The notes under the pieces are model-generated. The model ran no database searches, had not been told where the DNA came from, and saw only the letters and a list, made by a program, of their open reading frames with translations. Source: Tenacibaculum haliotis (GTDB lineage Bacteria > Bacteroidota > Bacteroidia > Flavobacteriales > Flavobacteriaceae). Taken from it: a DNA stretch of 64,000 nt. The translations under genes and the position numbers were made by a program. Location of the stretch: the NCBI RefSeq assembly GCF_025215075.1, contig NZ_JAOBTH010000023.1, positions 62,001 to 126,000 of the forward strand. Direction: 5' to 3'. This document shows, one piece after another, positions 44,484 to 53,255 of the stretch (position 1 is the stretch's first letter; each line of letters begins with the position of its first letter).

Positions 44484-44504
44484 AGTTGTAATTGCAACTA
44501 AATA
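44484..44504. promoter_or_regulatory. Operator-like palindrome 2, between marR and the efflux genes
   Basis: AGTTGTA-AT-TGCAACTAAATA, differing from the copy at 43985-44005 only in the two central bases. It lies in the 30-base gap between the marR stop and the adaptor ATG. Confidence 0.65.
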
Positions 44505-44512
44505 TATAAGTC

Positions 44513-45643
44513 ATGAGAAAATTAATCATTGTAGGAGCTGGAGTTGTTGTACTTGGATTATCATTTGTAATCTCTAATCTTTTAAAAGATAGTAAAGAGA
44601 TTCCTGTACAGAAGGTTACAAAGGTAGAAAAAACGGTCTTTGTTAAAGAAGTTAAAAATGGTGATGTTGCTATTACTATTACTGCGAACGGAAATTTGCA
44701 AGCTAAAAATAAAGTAGATATCTACTCAGAGGTTCAGGGGGTTTTACGTCCTACATCAAAGGCTTTTAAAGCAGGTGTATCTTATAAAAAAGGGCAAACA
44801 TTGTTACGTGTTAATAGTCAAGAGTTTTATGCATCAATTCAATCTCAAAGAAGCTCATTACAAAATTTGATAGCATCGATTATGCCAGATTTACGATTGG
44901 ATTATCCAGCTTCTTTTGAAAAATGGAATACATACTTAAAAAACTACGATATAAATAAAACGGTACAACCACTTCCTAAAACAAGCTCAGACAAAGAAAA
45001 GTATTTTATAACGGGTAAAAATATATTTACCTCGTTTTATAATTTAAAAAATTTAGAAGCGAGATTAGGAAAATACAATCTTAGAGCTCCTTTTAGTGGT
45101 GTAATTACTGAAGCTTTGGTAACTAACGGAACTTTAGTAAGAGTAGGACAGAAAATGGGAGAATTTATAGATACTTCAGTTTTCGAATTGGCTTTATCTG
45201 TTAATGGTGGTTTTGCTGATATTTTACAAGTTGGAAAAATAGTTACGCTTCAAAATTTAGAGAAAAATAAAAATTGGTCAGGAAAAGTAGCTAGAATTAA
45301 CGGGAAAATAGACCAAACTACGCAAACCGTTCAAGTTTTTATAGAAGTAATAGGAAAGGATTTAAGAGAAGGAATGTATTTGGAAGCAAATGTGCCTGTA
45401 AAAAAAATGTCTGAGGCTATTGAAATAAATAGAAAATTATTGATTGAAAACAAAGCCGTATATGTTGTAAAAGATAATGTATTAGATTTAATAGCAATTA
45501 AAACTGTGCATTTTAACGAAAATACGGTCATAATAAAAGGTTTAGATAATGGTATGAAATTGGTTTACAAACCGGTTGCAGGTGCGTATGTAGGGATGCC
45601 TGTTAAAATATTTTCTGAAACAACTAACACTGCAAAAAAATAG
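44513..45643 (+). CDS. RND efflux periplasmic adaptor (membrane fusion protein)
   Basis: A 376-residue HlyD/AcrA-type adaptor. An N-terminal anchor (about 5-22) precedes a lipoyl-like half (VAITITANGNLQAKNKVDIYSEVQGVL), a helical hairpin shorter than in AcrA, the second lipoyl half (YNLRAPFSGVITEALVTNGTLVRVGQKM), and beta-barrel and membrane-proximal domains (KNWSGKVARINGKIDQTTQTVQVFIEV). It links the inner-membrane pump to the outer-membrane channel. It lies 3 bases before the permease start. Confidence 0.88.
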   Translation: MRKLIIVGAGVVVLGLSFVISNLLKDSKEIPVQKVTKVEKTVFVKEVKNGDVAITITANGNLQAKNKVDIYSEVQGVLRPTSKAFKAGVSYKKGQTLLRVNSQEFYASIQSQRSSLQNLIASIMPDLRLDYPASFEKWNTYLKNYDINKTVQPLPKTSSDKEKYFITGKNIFTSFYNLKNLEARLGKYNLRAPFSGVITEALVTNGTLVRVGQKMGEFIDTSVFELALSVNGGFADILQVGKIVTLQNLEKNKNWSGKVARINGKIDQTTQTVQVFIEVIGKDLREGMYLEANVPVKKMSEAIEINRKLLIENKAVYVVKDNVLDLIAIKTVHFNENTVIIKGLDNGMKLVYKPVAGAYVGMPVKIFSETTNTAKK

Positions 45644-45646
45644 GAT

Positions 45647-48600
45647 ATGAAAAAAGTAATCGCATATTTTATAAAATACCCAGTGGCGGTAAATATCATT
45701 ATTATTGCCTTTGTAGTATTAGGAACTTTTGGATTCTCTTCTTTAAAATCGTCTTTTTTTCCGTTAACGGATGCTAAATTCATCAATATAAACGTAGCAT
45801 ATCCGGGAGCTTCTCCTCAAGAAATGGAAGAAGGAGTGGTGTTAAAAATTGAAGATAATTTAAAAGGATTGGTTGGGGTAGATCGAGTAACTTCTACATC
45901 ATCAGAAAATTCAGCTAGCATTTCAGTAGAAATATTAAAGGGTTATGATATTAATGTGGTTTTAGCAGATGTTAAAAACGCAGTAGATAAAGTGCCTAAT
46001 TTTCCGTCGGGAATGGAGCCCGCGGTAGTTGCTAAAATTGAAAAAATTGCAGAAACGATTAGTTTTGTGGTTACAGGAGATAAGGTTCCTTTAAAATCAT
46101 TAAAAAATATTGCAAGAGATATAGAAAATGATATCCGTAGGATAGACGGAATTTCTCAAATTTCGGTTTCAGGATATCCAGCAGAAGAAATTGAAATAGC
46201 TGTTAAAGAAAATGATTTAAGAGCATACAATTTAACATTTAATGATGTTGCAAGAGCAGTTTCTACAGCAAATATTTTAACATCAGGTGGTTCTGTAAAA
46301 ACTGTTGCAGAAGAGTATTTAATCCGTGCAAATAATCGTTCGTATTATGGTGATGAGTTAGATAATTTGGTAGTAAAAGCTGATGCTTCAGGAACAATAA
46401 TTAGGTTAAAAGATGTTGCTACAGTAAGAGATATTTGGAATGAAACACCGAACAGGAATTTTTATAACGGAAATTTAGCGGTACGAATACAAGTAAGTAA
46501 CACCAATAACGAGGATTTATTAACTTCAGCTAAAAAAATAAATACTTATATAGAGAAGTTTAATAAAGAACATGAAAATATAAAGATTGAAATCACAAGA
46601 GATTCATCAATAACCTTAAATCAGCGTACCGAGTTATTGTTTAAAAATGCATGGCAAGGAATGTTGTTGGTAATGTTATTTTTATCGTTGTTTTTACGTC
46701 CGAGATTAGCATTTTGGGTAGCAGCAGGTTTGCCTGTAGCATTTTTCGGAATGTTTATGTTGGCAGGATATTTTAACATCACTATAAACGTATTGTCATT
46801 GTTTGGTATGATTATCGTTATCGGTATTTTAGTAGATGACGGAATTGTAATTGCTGAAAATATTTATCATCATTATGAAAAAGGAAAAAACCCGATTAGA
46901 GCTGCGATTGACGGTACGATGGAAGTGGTGCCACCAATTATATCGGCAATAACCACTACGGTTTTAGCCTTTTCGGTATTCTTTTTCTTAGAAGGAAATA
47001 TAGGAGAGTTTTTTGGAGAAGTAGCTACTGTGGTTGCACTTACCTTAATCCTTTCGTTGGTAGAAGCATTAATTATTTTACCAGCACACGTTGCACATTC
47101 AAAAGCATTAGATAGAAATCAGAAATTGTATGCATTTAATAAATATGCAGAAGATTTTATGGATTTTATGCGTGATAAATTATATGCACCAGCATTACGA
47201 TTTGTTTTAGATAATAAGTTCTTTGGATTGGTAATTCCGGTTGCTTTATTTATGATTACCATAGGTGCATTTCAGGGAGGAATTATAAAAGGAACTTTTT
47301 TTCCGTCGATAGCGAGTGATCGAGTATCGGTAAATTTAACCATGCCACAAGGAACTAATGAAAAAATTACAGATAGTATTATTTCTGTAATTGAAGAAAA
47401 AACATGGGAAGTTGAAAAAGAATTTACAGAAAAATATGCAATTACAGAGGAACCCGTAATTGAAAATGTTTTGAAACAAATTGGACCAGGTTCGGCAAAA
47501 GCATCACTAAGAATAAACTTATTACCAGGTGAAACAAGAACCTTTACTTCAAGAGAAATTACTAACGAAATTCGTAAAAGAGTAGGGACTATATATGGTG
47601 TAGAGTCGTTAACTTTTGGTTCGGGAGGTAATTTTGGTGGAAGTCCGGTTTCAGTGTCATTATTAAGTAACAACATCGCTGAGTTAAAAGCAGCTAAAAC
47701 CGAATTAAAATCAGAGTTAAATAAAAATCAAAATTTAAAAGATGTAACTGATAATGATCCGCAAGGAATCAAAGAAATTAATATACAGTTAAAAGACAAT
47801 GCTTATTTATTAGGCTTGAATTTAAACGAGGTAATGTCGCAAATTAGAAGTGGTTTTTTTGGTAGGCAAGCGCAGCGTTTCCAAAGAGGACAAGACGAAA
47901 TTAAAGTTTGGGTTCGTTATGATAAAAATGAACGATCATCAATAAAAAATTTAGATGATATGCGAATTTCTACACCTACTGGTAATAGAATTCCATTATC
48001 GGAAATAGCAACTTATAAAATTGAACGTGGAGAAATATCGATCAACCACATAGCAGGGCAACGAGAAATTAAAGTAGATGCTGATATGAGAGATGCGCAA
48101 GGAAGCGCTACAGATGTTTTAGATGATATTAAAGCTCGAATAATGCCCGAAATCAATGCAAAATACCCATCGGTAACAGCATTGTATGAAGGGCAGAACA
48201 GAGAAGCATCAAAAGTTTCAAGTTCGGCAGCATTGGTAGGACCTGTAATTTTATTGCTGATTTATATTGTAATTGTATTTACATTTAGATCGTACGGACA
48301 GCCGTTTATGTTACTAATTATGGTGCCTTTTAGTTTAATAGGAGTTGCATGGGGGCATTGGTTTCATGGTTTTGCGGTAAATATATTATCTCTTTTAGGA
48401 ATTATAGCTTTGGTAGGAATTATGGTAAATGATGGCTTGGTACTAATAAGTAAATTTAATAGTTATCTAAAAGAAGGAATGGAGTTTGAAGAAGCTTTAT
48501 TTGCAGCAGGAAAATCTAGATTTAGAGCTATTTTCTTAACAACAATTACTACAGTTGCTGGTTTGGCGCCTTTAATTTTAGAAACAAGTCGTCAAGCACA

Positions 48601-48805
48601 ATTTTTAATTCCGATGGCAATTTCTATCGCATACGGAATTATGATTGCTACTTTTTTAACCCTGCTAACTTTACCCGTATTGTTATCAATTGCTAATTAT
48701 TCGAAAGTATATACAAAATGGTTATGGGAAGGTAAGAAGCCAAAAAGAGAATCGGTAGAAAGAGCTATAAAAGAACTAGAATCAGAAAATGCTGAAGAAG
48801 CGTAG
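45647..48805 (+). CDS. RND efflux transporter permease
   Basis: A 1052-residue AcrB/MMPL-type pump with two repeats of one plus five membrane helices around two large periplasmic loops. The first repeat opens VIAYFIKYPVAVNIIIIAFV and has the core helix GMIIVIGILVDDGIVIAENI, with the proton-relay Asp pair (DD). The second has GIIALVGIMVNDGLVLISKF. It exports substrates by proton-motive force. Sequence does not show whether the cargo is a drug, a lipid or a metabolite. Metal-pump signatures of the CusA type are not obvious. Confidence 0.92.
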   Translation: MKKVIAYFIKYPVAVNIIIIAFVVLGTFGFSSLKSSFFPLTDAKFININVAYPGASPQEMEEGVVLKIEDNLKGLVGVDRVTSTSSENSASISVEILKGYDINVVLADVKNAVDKVPNFPSGMEPAVVAKIEKIAETISFVVTGDKVPLKSLKNIARDIENDIRRIDGISQISVSGYPAEEIEIAVKENDLRAYNLTFNDVARAVSTANILTSGGSVKTVAEEYLIRANNRSYYGDELDNLVVKADASGTIIRLKDVATVRDIWNETPNRNFYNGNLAVRIQVSNTNNEDLLTSAKKINTYIEKFNKEHENIKIEITRDSSITLNQRTELLFKNAWQGMLLVMLFLSLFLRPRLAFWVAAGLPVAFFGMFMLAGYFNITINVLSLFGMIIVIGILVDDGIVIAENIYHHYEKGKNPIRAAIDGTMEVVPPIISAITTTVLAFSVFFFLEGNIGEFFGEVATVVALTLILSLVEALIILPAHVAHSKALDRNQKLYAFNKYAEDFMDFMRDKLYAPALRFVLDNKFFGLVIPVALFMITIGAFQGGIIKGTFFPSIASDRVSVNLTMPQGTNEKITDSIISVIEEKTWEVEKEFTEKYAITEEPVIENVLKQIGPGSAKASLRINLLPGETRTFTSREITNEIRKRVGTIYGVESLTFGSGGNFGGSPVSVSLLSNNIAELKAAKTELKSELNKNQNLKDVTDNDPQGIKEINIQLKDNAYLLGLNLNEVMSQIRSGFFGRQAQRFQRGQDEIKVWVRYDKNERSSIKNLDDMRISTPTGNRIPLSEIATYKIERGEISINHIAGQREIKVDADMRDAQGSATDVLDDIKARIMPEINAKYPSVTALYEGQNREASKVSSSAALVGPVILLLIYIVIVFTFRSYGQPFMLLIMVPFSLIGVAWGHWFHGFAVNILSLLGIIALVGIMVNDGLVLISKFNSYLKEGMEFEEALFAAGKSRFRAIFLTTITTVAGLAPLILETSRQAQFLIPMAISIAYGIMIATFLTLLTLPVLLSIANYSKVYTKWLWEGKKPKRESVERAIKELESENAEEA

Positions 48806-48820
48806 TAAAAGAAAATAAAG

Positions 48821-50143
48821 ATGAAAACAACCTATTTAATTATTGGATTCCTGTTTGTAAATGTTTCTTTTTATGGACAAGAGATATTATCAAAAGAAAA
48901 AGCGGTAGAAATTACCTTAGAAAATAATTACGACATACGAGTTACTAAAAACAACTTAGAAACAGCTAAAAATAATAAGAGTATCTATAATAGTGGTTAT
49001 TTACCAACGGTAGTAGGAAACGCCGGTGCCACCTATAGTAACAACGATTCTGATAATGAATTTAAAAACGGAACGATAAACTCGGTTACCGGAGCAGAAT
49101 CTAAAGGATACAATGCATCTGTAGGATTAAATTATACTATTTTTAATGGATTTAACAGGCAAAACACGTTTAAACGCTTAAAGGAATCGTATAATTTAAC
49201 AGAATTACAAGCACGACAAGTAATTGAAAACACCTTAACCACATTATTTTTGGCGTATTATGAAGTAGGTAGATTGACAGAAAATGAAACAGCGCAAAAA
49301 GAAACGTTAGCAATTTCTAAAAGACGTTTACAAAGAGCTATTTATAGTTTTGATTACGGTCAAAACACAAAATTAGATGTTTTAAATGCTGAAGTTGATG
49401 TTAATAATGATAGCATTACTTACATAAATGTAAAAAGACAATTAGCAAACTCAAAAAGAGATTTAAATGTGGTTTTAGGTAGAAGTGTAAATACGCCAGT
49501 AATTGTAAATACAAATGTTACTTATACGGTTGATTTAAACTTAACAGATGTATTAGCAAAATCAAAAACAAATAATGCGAATTTATTGCAAGCAAAAAAG
49601 AACATTGAGTTACGACAATTAGATATTAAGATTAATAAAGCGGGCTGGATGCCAAATGTAGGTTTAACAAGTTCGTATGCTTGGAGTAAAAGTAACAACG
49701 ATGCAGTAAATGATTTTAGTCCGATTTCTAATACGAGAAAAGGATTAAATGCAGGTGTAAATTTGTCTTGGAATATTTTTGATGGTGGACGTACCAAAAC
49801 CAATGTTACCAATGCTAAAATAGCGTTAGAAACACAAGAAATTCAGAAATTACAACAAGAAGAGCGTTTAGAAAGAGATGTAAACAATGCATGGGAAACC
49901 TATCAAAATGCCTTATTTTCGTTACAAGTTCAAGAAAAAAATGTAATAACTAATAAGCTTAATTTTGATAGAACTAATGAACGTTATAAATTAGGACAAG
50001 TTACTTCGATTGATTTTCGTCAGGCACAAGTAAATTTAATAAATGCTGAATTAAGTGTAAGTAATGCAAAATATACTGCAAAAAATGCCGAATTACAATT
50101 GTTGCAATTAGCAGGAAGTTTATTAGATAATAAGAACTTTTAG
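48821..50143 (+). CDS. TolC-family outer membrane channel protein
   Basis: A 440-residue protein with a signal peptide (to about 19) and two OEP repeats. LEAR/NNYDI-type helices and LNYTIFNGFNRQNTFKRL in repeat one are matched by LSWNIFDGGRTKTNVTNAK in repeat two. It forms the outer-membrane tunnel of the tripartite pump. It starts 15 bases after the permease and ends the operon at a perfect terminator. Confidence 0.9.
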   Translation: MKTTYLIIGFLFVNVSFYGQEILSKEKAVEITLENNYDIRVTKNNLETAKNNKSIYNSGYLPTVVGNAGATYSNNDSDNEFKNGTINSVTGAESKGYNASVGLNYTIFNGFNRQNTFKRLKESYNLTELQARQVIENTLTTLFLAYYEVGRLTENETAQKETLAISKRRLQRAIYSFDYGQNTKLDVLNAEVDVNNDSITYINVKRQLANSKRDLNVVLGRSVNTPVIVNTNVTYTVDLNLTDVLAKSKTNNANLLQAKKNIELRQLDIKINKAGWMPNVGLTSSYAWSKSNNDAVNDFSPISNTRKGLNAGVNLSWNIFDGGRTKTNVTNAKIALETQEIQKLQQEERLERDVNNAWETYQNALFSLQVQEKNVITNKLNFDRTNERYKLGQVTSIDFRQAQVNLINAELSVSNAKYTAKNAELQLLQLAGSLLDNKNF

Positions 50144-50168
50144 AAATAGAATTTTAACATAAATAGAT

Positions 50169-50200
50169 AAAAATCCGAAGTTAGCTAACTTCGGATTTTT
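50169..50200. terminator. Bidirectional terminator between the efflux operon and the cyclase gene
   Basis: A perfect 32-base palindrome with arms AAAAATCCGAAGTTAG and CTAACTTCGGATTTTT, between convergent genes. Confidence 0.9.
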
Positions 50201-50201
50201 A

Positions 50202-50894
50202 TTACTCAAAAACAGCAATGGCTCTTACAGGAGAACCTGTTCCGCCTCTTATTTTTAGTGGTAAACCAATAAACTTAAATCGTCCTCGTCCGATTAATTT
50301 ATCAAGATTTATCATATTTTCATAATGGGTAAACCCCATGTTTCCACAAATATGATGCACTTCTTTATTTGATATCTTGGGTATACCTGGCGACATTGTT
50401 TCTACACCAAATGCGGCAATTTTTTGTTCACCTAACCAAGTAGCACATTCTGCTGTAATTCCTGGACCTTTACCCCAGTTTTCAGTATTAAAATGTTTTT
50501 GATAATGGTTGGTACACAAAAGAACGGTATCACCTTTTTTAATAGTTAAATTACTTTCTTTTAGTTTGTCTATTACTTCAGTTGAAGTTATTAACTCTTG
50601 TAAGTTTTTATGAGAGAAATCTAAACAAATCCCTTCCGTATAAAACATAGAAAGTGGCATTGTGTCAATAGATTTATCAATATGTTTGGCTTCCATATGG
50701 TTTAAAGCATCTACGTGAGTTCCGGTATGTTCGCCCATTTCTAGTTTATAAACCGCAGGAGTTTTTGTTGTTGGGTTTTTAATTCCGTCCCATTCTTCGT
50801 GCGTATTATGAACTGTCATTTTTACTTGAGGAAGACTTTTATAAACTGGCATTCCTTCAAATATTTCTTGACTTAAATCTATAATCTCAGGCAT
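50202..50894 (-). CDS. Cyclase-family metal hydrolase (kynurenine-formamidase-like)
   Basis: A 230-residue protein of the cyclase fold. HTGTHVDALNH (56-66) is the metal motif HxGTHxDxxxH. IIDLSQEIFEGMPVY starts the protein as usual, and GVETMSPG and RGGTGSPVRAIAV follow. Family members hydrolyse amide bonds in cyclic or formylated compounds, such as N-formylkynurenine. No tryptophan-catabolism genes are nearby, so the substrate is open. It is the last gene of a leftward three-gene series (3-base gap to the thioesterase). Confidence 0.82.
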   Translation of the reverse strand: MPEIIDLSQEIFEGMPVYKSLPQVKMTVHNTHEEWDGIKNPTTKTPAVYKLEMGEHTGTHVDALNHMEAKHIDKSIDTMPLSMFYTEGICLDFSHKNLQELITSTEVIDKLKESNLTIKKGDTVLLCTNHYQKHFNTENWGKGPGITAECATWLGEQKIAAFGVETMSPGIPKISNKEVHHICGNMGFTHYENMINLDKLIGRGRFKFIGLPLKIRGGTGSPVRAIAVFE

Positions 50895-50897
50895 AAA

Positions 50898-51446
50898 CTA
50901 TAATTCAATTTTTACATTATAACTTTCTAATTCTTTAACATAGTTATGTGGGGTAAAATCTTTACTATCAAATTCATCTTGACGTTTATTTTTCATTTCA
51001 ATACGTTTTATTGCTTTTAAAAAACGACTCACCTCAATATCATTTTTTACAATTAAACCAGGAACTTCAATACTTTTTCCTTCATCATCTTTGGCAACCA
51101 TGGTAAAATAAGAAGAATTACAATGTTTTTTTTCTCCTGTTCTAATATTTTCGGCATCAACACGAACACCAACAACCATAGAAGTTCGTCCGGTATAATT
51201 TACAGAAGCTTTCATTGTAACTAATTCGCCAACTTCAATCGGACTCAAAAAATCTACTGTATCAACCGAAGCAGTTACACAATACTCGCCAGAATGTTTA
51301 GAAGCACAAGCAAAAGCGATTTGATCTAATAATGATAAGATATAACCTCCGTGAATTTTACCGCTAAAATTGGCATGCGAAGGAAGCATTAATTCAGAAA
51401 TTGTAATATATGTTTCTGCTACGTGTTTGTGTTTTTTAGTGCTCAT
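50898..51446 (-). CDS. Acyl-CoA thioesterase (hotdog fold)
   Basis: A 182-residue YciA/BACH-type thioesterase. MLPSHANFSGKIHGGYILSLLDQIAFACASKHSG has the hotdog helix, with the family Asn and the catalytic Asp in LLDQIA. VDTVDFLSPIEVGELVTMKASVNYTGRTSMVVGV follows. It hydrolyses acyl-CoA esters, with chain-length preference unknown. The C-terminal 45 residues are a charged extension. The start overlaps the upstream gene's end by 11 bases. Confidence 0.87.
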   Translation of the reverse strand: MSTKKHKHVAETYITISELMLPSHANFSGKIHGGYILSLLDQIAFACASKHSGEYCVTASVDTVDFLSPIEVGELVTMKASVNYTGRTSMVVGVRVDAENIRTGEKKHCNSSYFTMVAKDDEGKSIEVPGLIVKNDIEVSRFLKAIKRIEMKNKRQDEFDSKDFTPHNYVKELESYNVKIEL

Positions 51447-51822
51447 CTGCTGATTTTAATCCTCTAAAATGTGGTGAAACCTCTTCTTCTACCTTTGTTA
51501 TAAAATATTTGGTATCTCCTAACCAAAGTAAAGTGTCGTAACGTTCTTTGTAGGTAACTTTTACGTAACGACCTTGAAATTTTTGTAAATCGGTAATTAC
51601 TTGTTGTTTTTGATCTTCAACTGAAAAAGAAAAAATTTGCGAGCCAGAAATACCTTGACTAATTTCACCTTCCCATGTTTTTATAAGTACGCCTTTATAA
51701 CTAATTTTTATCAATTCACCAGAACGAACACCTTCGCTATAAGGAACATAATATATAAATGCGTAATATAAGCTAGCGATTAATAAGATAACGCCAATAA
51801 TAAATGCTAATATTTTTTTCAT
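51436..51822 (-). CDS. Membrane-anchored protein of unknown function
   Basis: A 128-residue protein with an N-terminal hydrophobic helix (5-27) and a small beta-rich outer domain (GELIKISYKGVLIKTWEGEISQG; IFSFSVEDQKQQVITDLQKFQGRYVKVTYKERYDTLLW in two parts). I do not recognise a catalytic motif. A minus-strand -7 element (TACTTTTG, reverse of 51827-51834) lies so close to the ATG that the transcript may be nearly leaderless. It is first in a series with the thioesterase and cyclase. Confidence 0.6.
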   Translation of the reverse strand: MKKILAFIIGVILLIASLYYAFIYYVPYSEGVRSGELIKISYKGVLIKTWEGEISQGISGSQIFSFSVEDQKQQVITDLQKFQGRYVKVTYKERYDTLLWLGDTKYFITKVEEEVSPHFRGLKSADEH

Positions 51823-51826
51823 AAAA

Positions 51827-51834
51827 CAAAAGTA
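51827..51834 (-). promoter_or_regulatory. Probable -7 element of the 51822-50202 series
   Basis: TACTTTTG on the minus strand fits TAnnTTTG; 19 bases upstream is TCTG (51857-51854), a one-mismatch -33. It ends 5 bases before the ATG. Confidence 0.45.
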
Positions 51835-52017
51835 ATATTAATATTTAAACTTGCAGAAAAATAGTAAATAGTTAAGCGTTAAAAGTATAAGCAAGTGATA
51901 TATTTAAATGTTGTTTGTGTGGATTTTTAAGTCGTTTATACTATTTTCATTGTTTTTTAGCTGTTTTAATATGAAATAATAGCCGTTTGTTCTGTGTATA
52001 ATTAAATAGCAATATTT

Positions 52018-52025
52018 TATATTTG
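52018..52025 (+). promoter_or_regulatory. Probable -7 element of the GlmU-like gene
   Basis: TATATTTG is a perfect TAnnTTTG, 19 bases before the ATG; no TTTG occurs at the normal distance upstream. Confidence 0.45.
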
Positions 52026-52044
52026 TAAAAATTAAAAGCATAAG

Positions 52045-53220
52045 ATGAATTACATTTTATTTGATGGAGATGTACGTAATGCATTATTACCATTTACATA
52101 TACTAAGCCTGTTGCCGATATTAGAGTAGGTATTTTAACAATTAGAGAAAAATGGGAAAAACACTTAGGTTTAACAACCACTACTGTAACTGAAGAATAT
52201 TTAGAAGAAAAATATCCGATGGTTGAAATGGAGAAAAACGTGTTGTTAAATGCTTCTTTTTTACCTACTGAACCATTAATTGAAATGGTAAGAAGTTTAA
52301 CTAAAAATCAAGCAATTTTTAAAGGCGAAGATGTGATTGCTTTCTATACGGTTGATTCACAAGAAAAGGTAGATTTTGCATCTTATGAGCAATTAGAGTT
52401 TGAGGGAGAAGTTATTCAAATAACAAACACATGGGATATTTTTTCATTAAATGATAAAGCAATTAGAGCTGATTTTGATTTAATTACTGAAGGAAGAACA
52501 TCAGAGCCTATTCCAGAAACAGTTAACTGTATAAATAAAAAGGATATATTTATTGAAGAAGGAGTAAAGTTGTCGTTTGCAACCTTAAACGCTACTAATG
52601 GACCAATATATATAGGTAAAGATGCTGAAATTATGGAAGGTGTTCTTGTTAGAGGAGCATTAGCTATGTGTGAAAAATCAGTGTTAAAAATGGGAGCAAA
52701 AGTTTACGGAGCAACTACTTTAGGACCATATTGTAAAATAGGAGGTGAGGTTAATAACTCTGTTTTAATGGGGTATTCTAGTAAAGGGCATGAAGGATAT
52801 TTAGGGAATTCAGTGATTGGTGAATGGTGTAATATAGGTGCTGATACTAACAATTCTAATTTGAAAAATAATTATGCTGAAGTAAAATTATGGAGTTATG
52901 AAACGGAACGTTTTGCTAAAACAGGATTGCAATTCTGTGGATTAATGATGGGAGATCATTCTAAATGTGGAATCAATACCATGTTTAATACAGGAACAGT
53001 TATAGGAGTGTCAGCGAACATCTTTGGTACCGGTTTTCCAAGGAACTTTGTACCTTCTTATAGTTGGGGAGGAGCAGCTGGTTTTACAGAATATAAAACA
53101 AACAAAGTTTTTGAAGTAGCCGAGGTAGTAATGAAAAGGAGAAATATAGAGTTCGATGAAAAAGAAAAGAAAATTCTTGAACATGTTTTTGAAGAAACAA
53201 AAAAATATAGAAACTACTAG
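52045..53220 (+). CDS. GlmU-family putative sugar nucleotidyltransferase
   Basis: A 391-residue protein. The N-terminal part (to about 180) is a diverged nucleotidyltransferase-like domain beginning MNYILFDGDVRNALLPFTYT. The C-terminal part is a left-handed beta-helix of hexapeptide repeats (GPIYIGKDAEIMEGVLVRGAL, LGPYCKIGGEVNNSVLMGYSSK, GTVIGVSANIFGTG). This architecture is found in Bacteroidota proteins annotated as GlmU-like. The standard GlmU glycine-rich loop (LAAGxGTRM) is not present, so UDP-GlcNAc pyrophosphorylase activity is unproven. Confidence 0.75.
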   Translation: MNYILFDGDVRNALLPFTYTKPVADIRVGILTIREKWEKHLGLTTTTVTEEYLEEKYPMVEMEKNVLLNASFLPTEPLIEMVRSLTKNQAIFKGEDVIAFYTVDSQEKVDFASYEQLEFEGEVIQITNTWDIFSLNDKAIRADFDLITEGRTSEPIPETVNCINKKDIFIEEGVKLSFATLNATNGPIYIGKDAEIMEGVLVRGALAMCEKSVLKMGAKVYGATTLGPYCKIGGEVNNSVLMGYSSKGHEGYLGNSVIGEWCNIGADTNNSNLKNNYAEVKLWSYETERFAKTGLQFCGLMMGDHSKCGINTMFNTGTVIGVSANIFGTGFPRNFVPSYSWGGAAGFTEYKTNKVFEVAEVVMKRRNIEFDEKEKKILEHVFEETKKYRNY

Positions 53221-53221
53221 T

Positions 53222-53252
53222 AAAAAGGATCACAATATTGTGGTCTTTTTTT
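53222..53252. terminator. Terminator between the GlmU-like gene and the TonB receptor gene
   Basis: Imperfect stem AAAAAG..TCACAAT / ATTGTG.TCTTTTT with a long T-run; it can serve both convergent genes. Confidence 0.7.
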
Positions 53253-53255
53253 TAT

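Noticed and set aside
47272..47676. A 134-codon ORF on the minus strand inside the RND permease gene
   Set aside because: Antisense shadow of a conserved coding sequence with no family resemblance.
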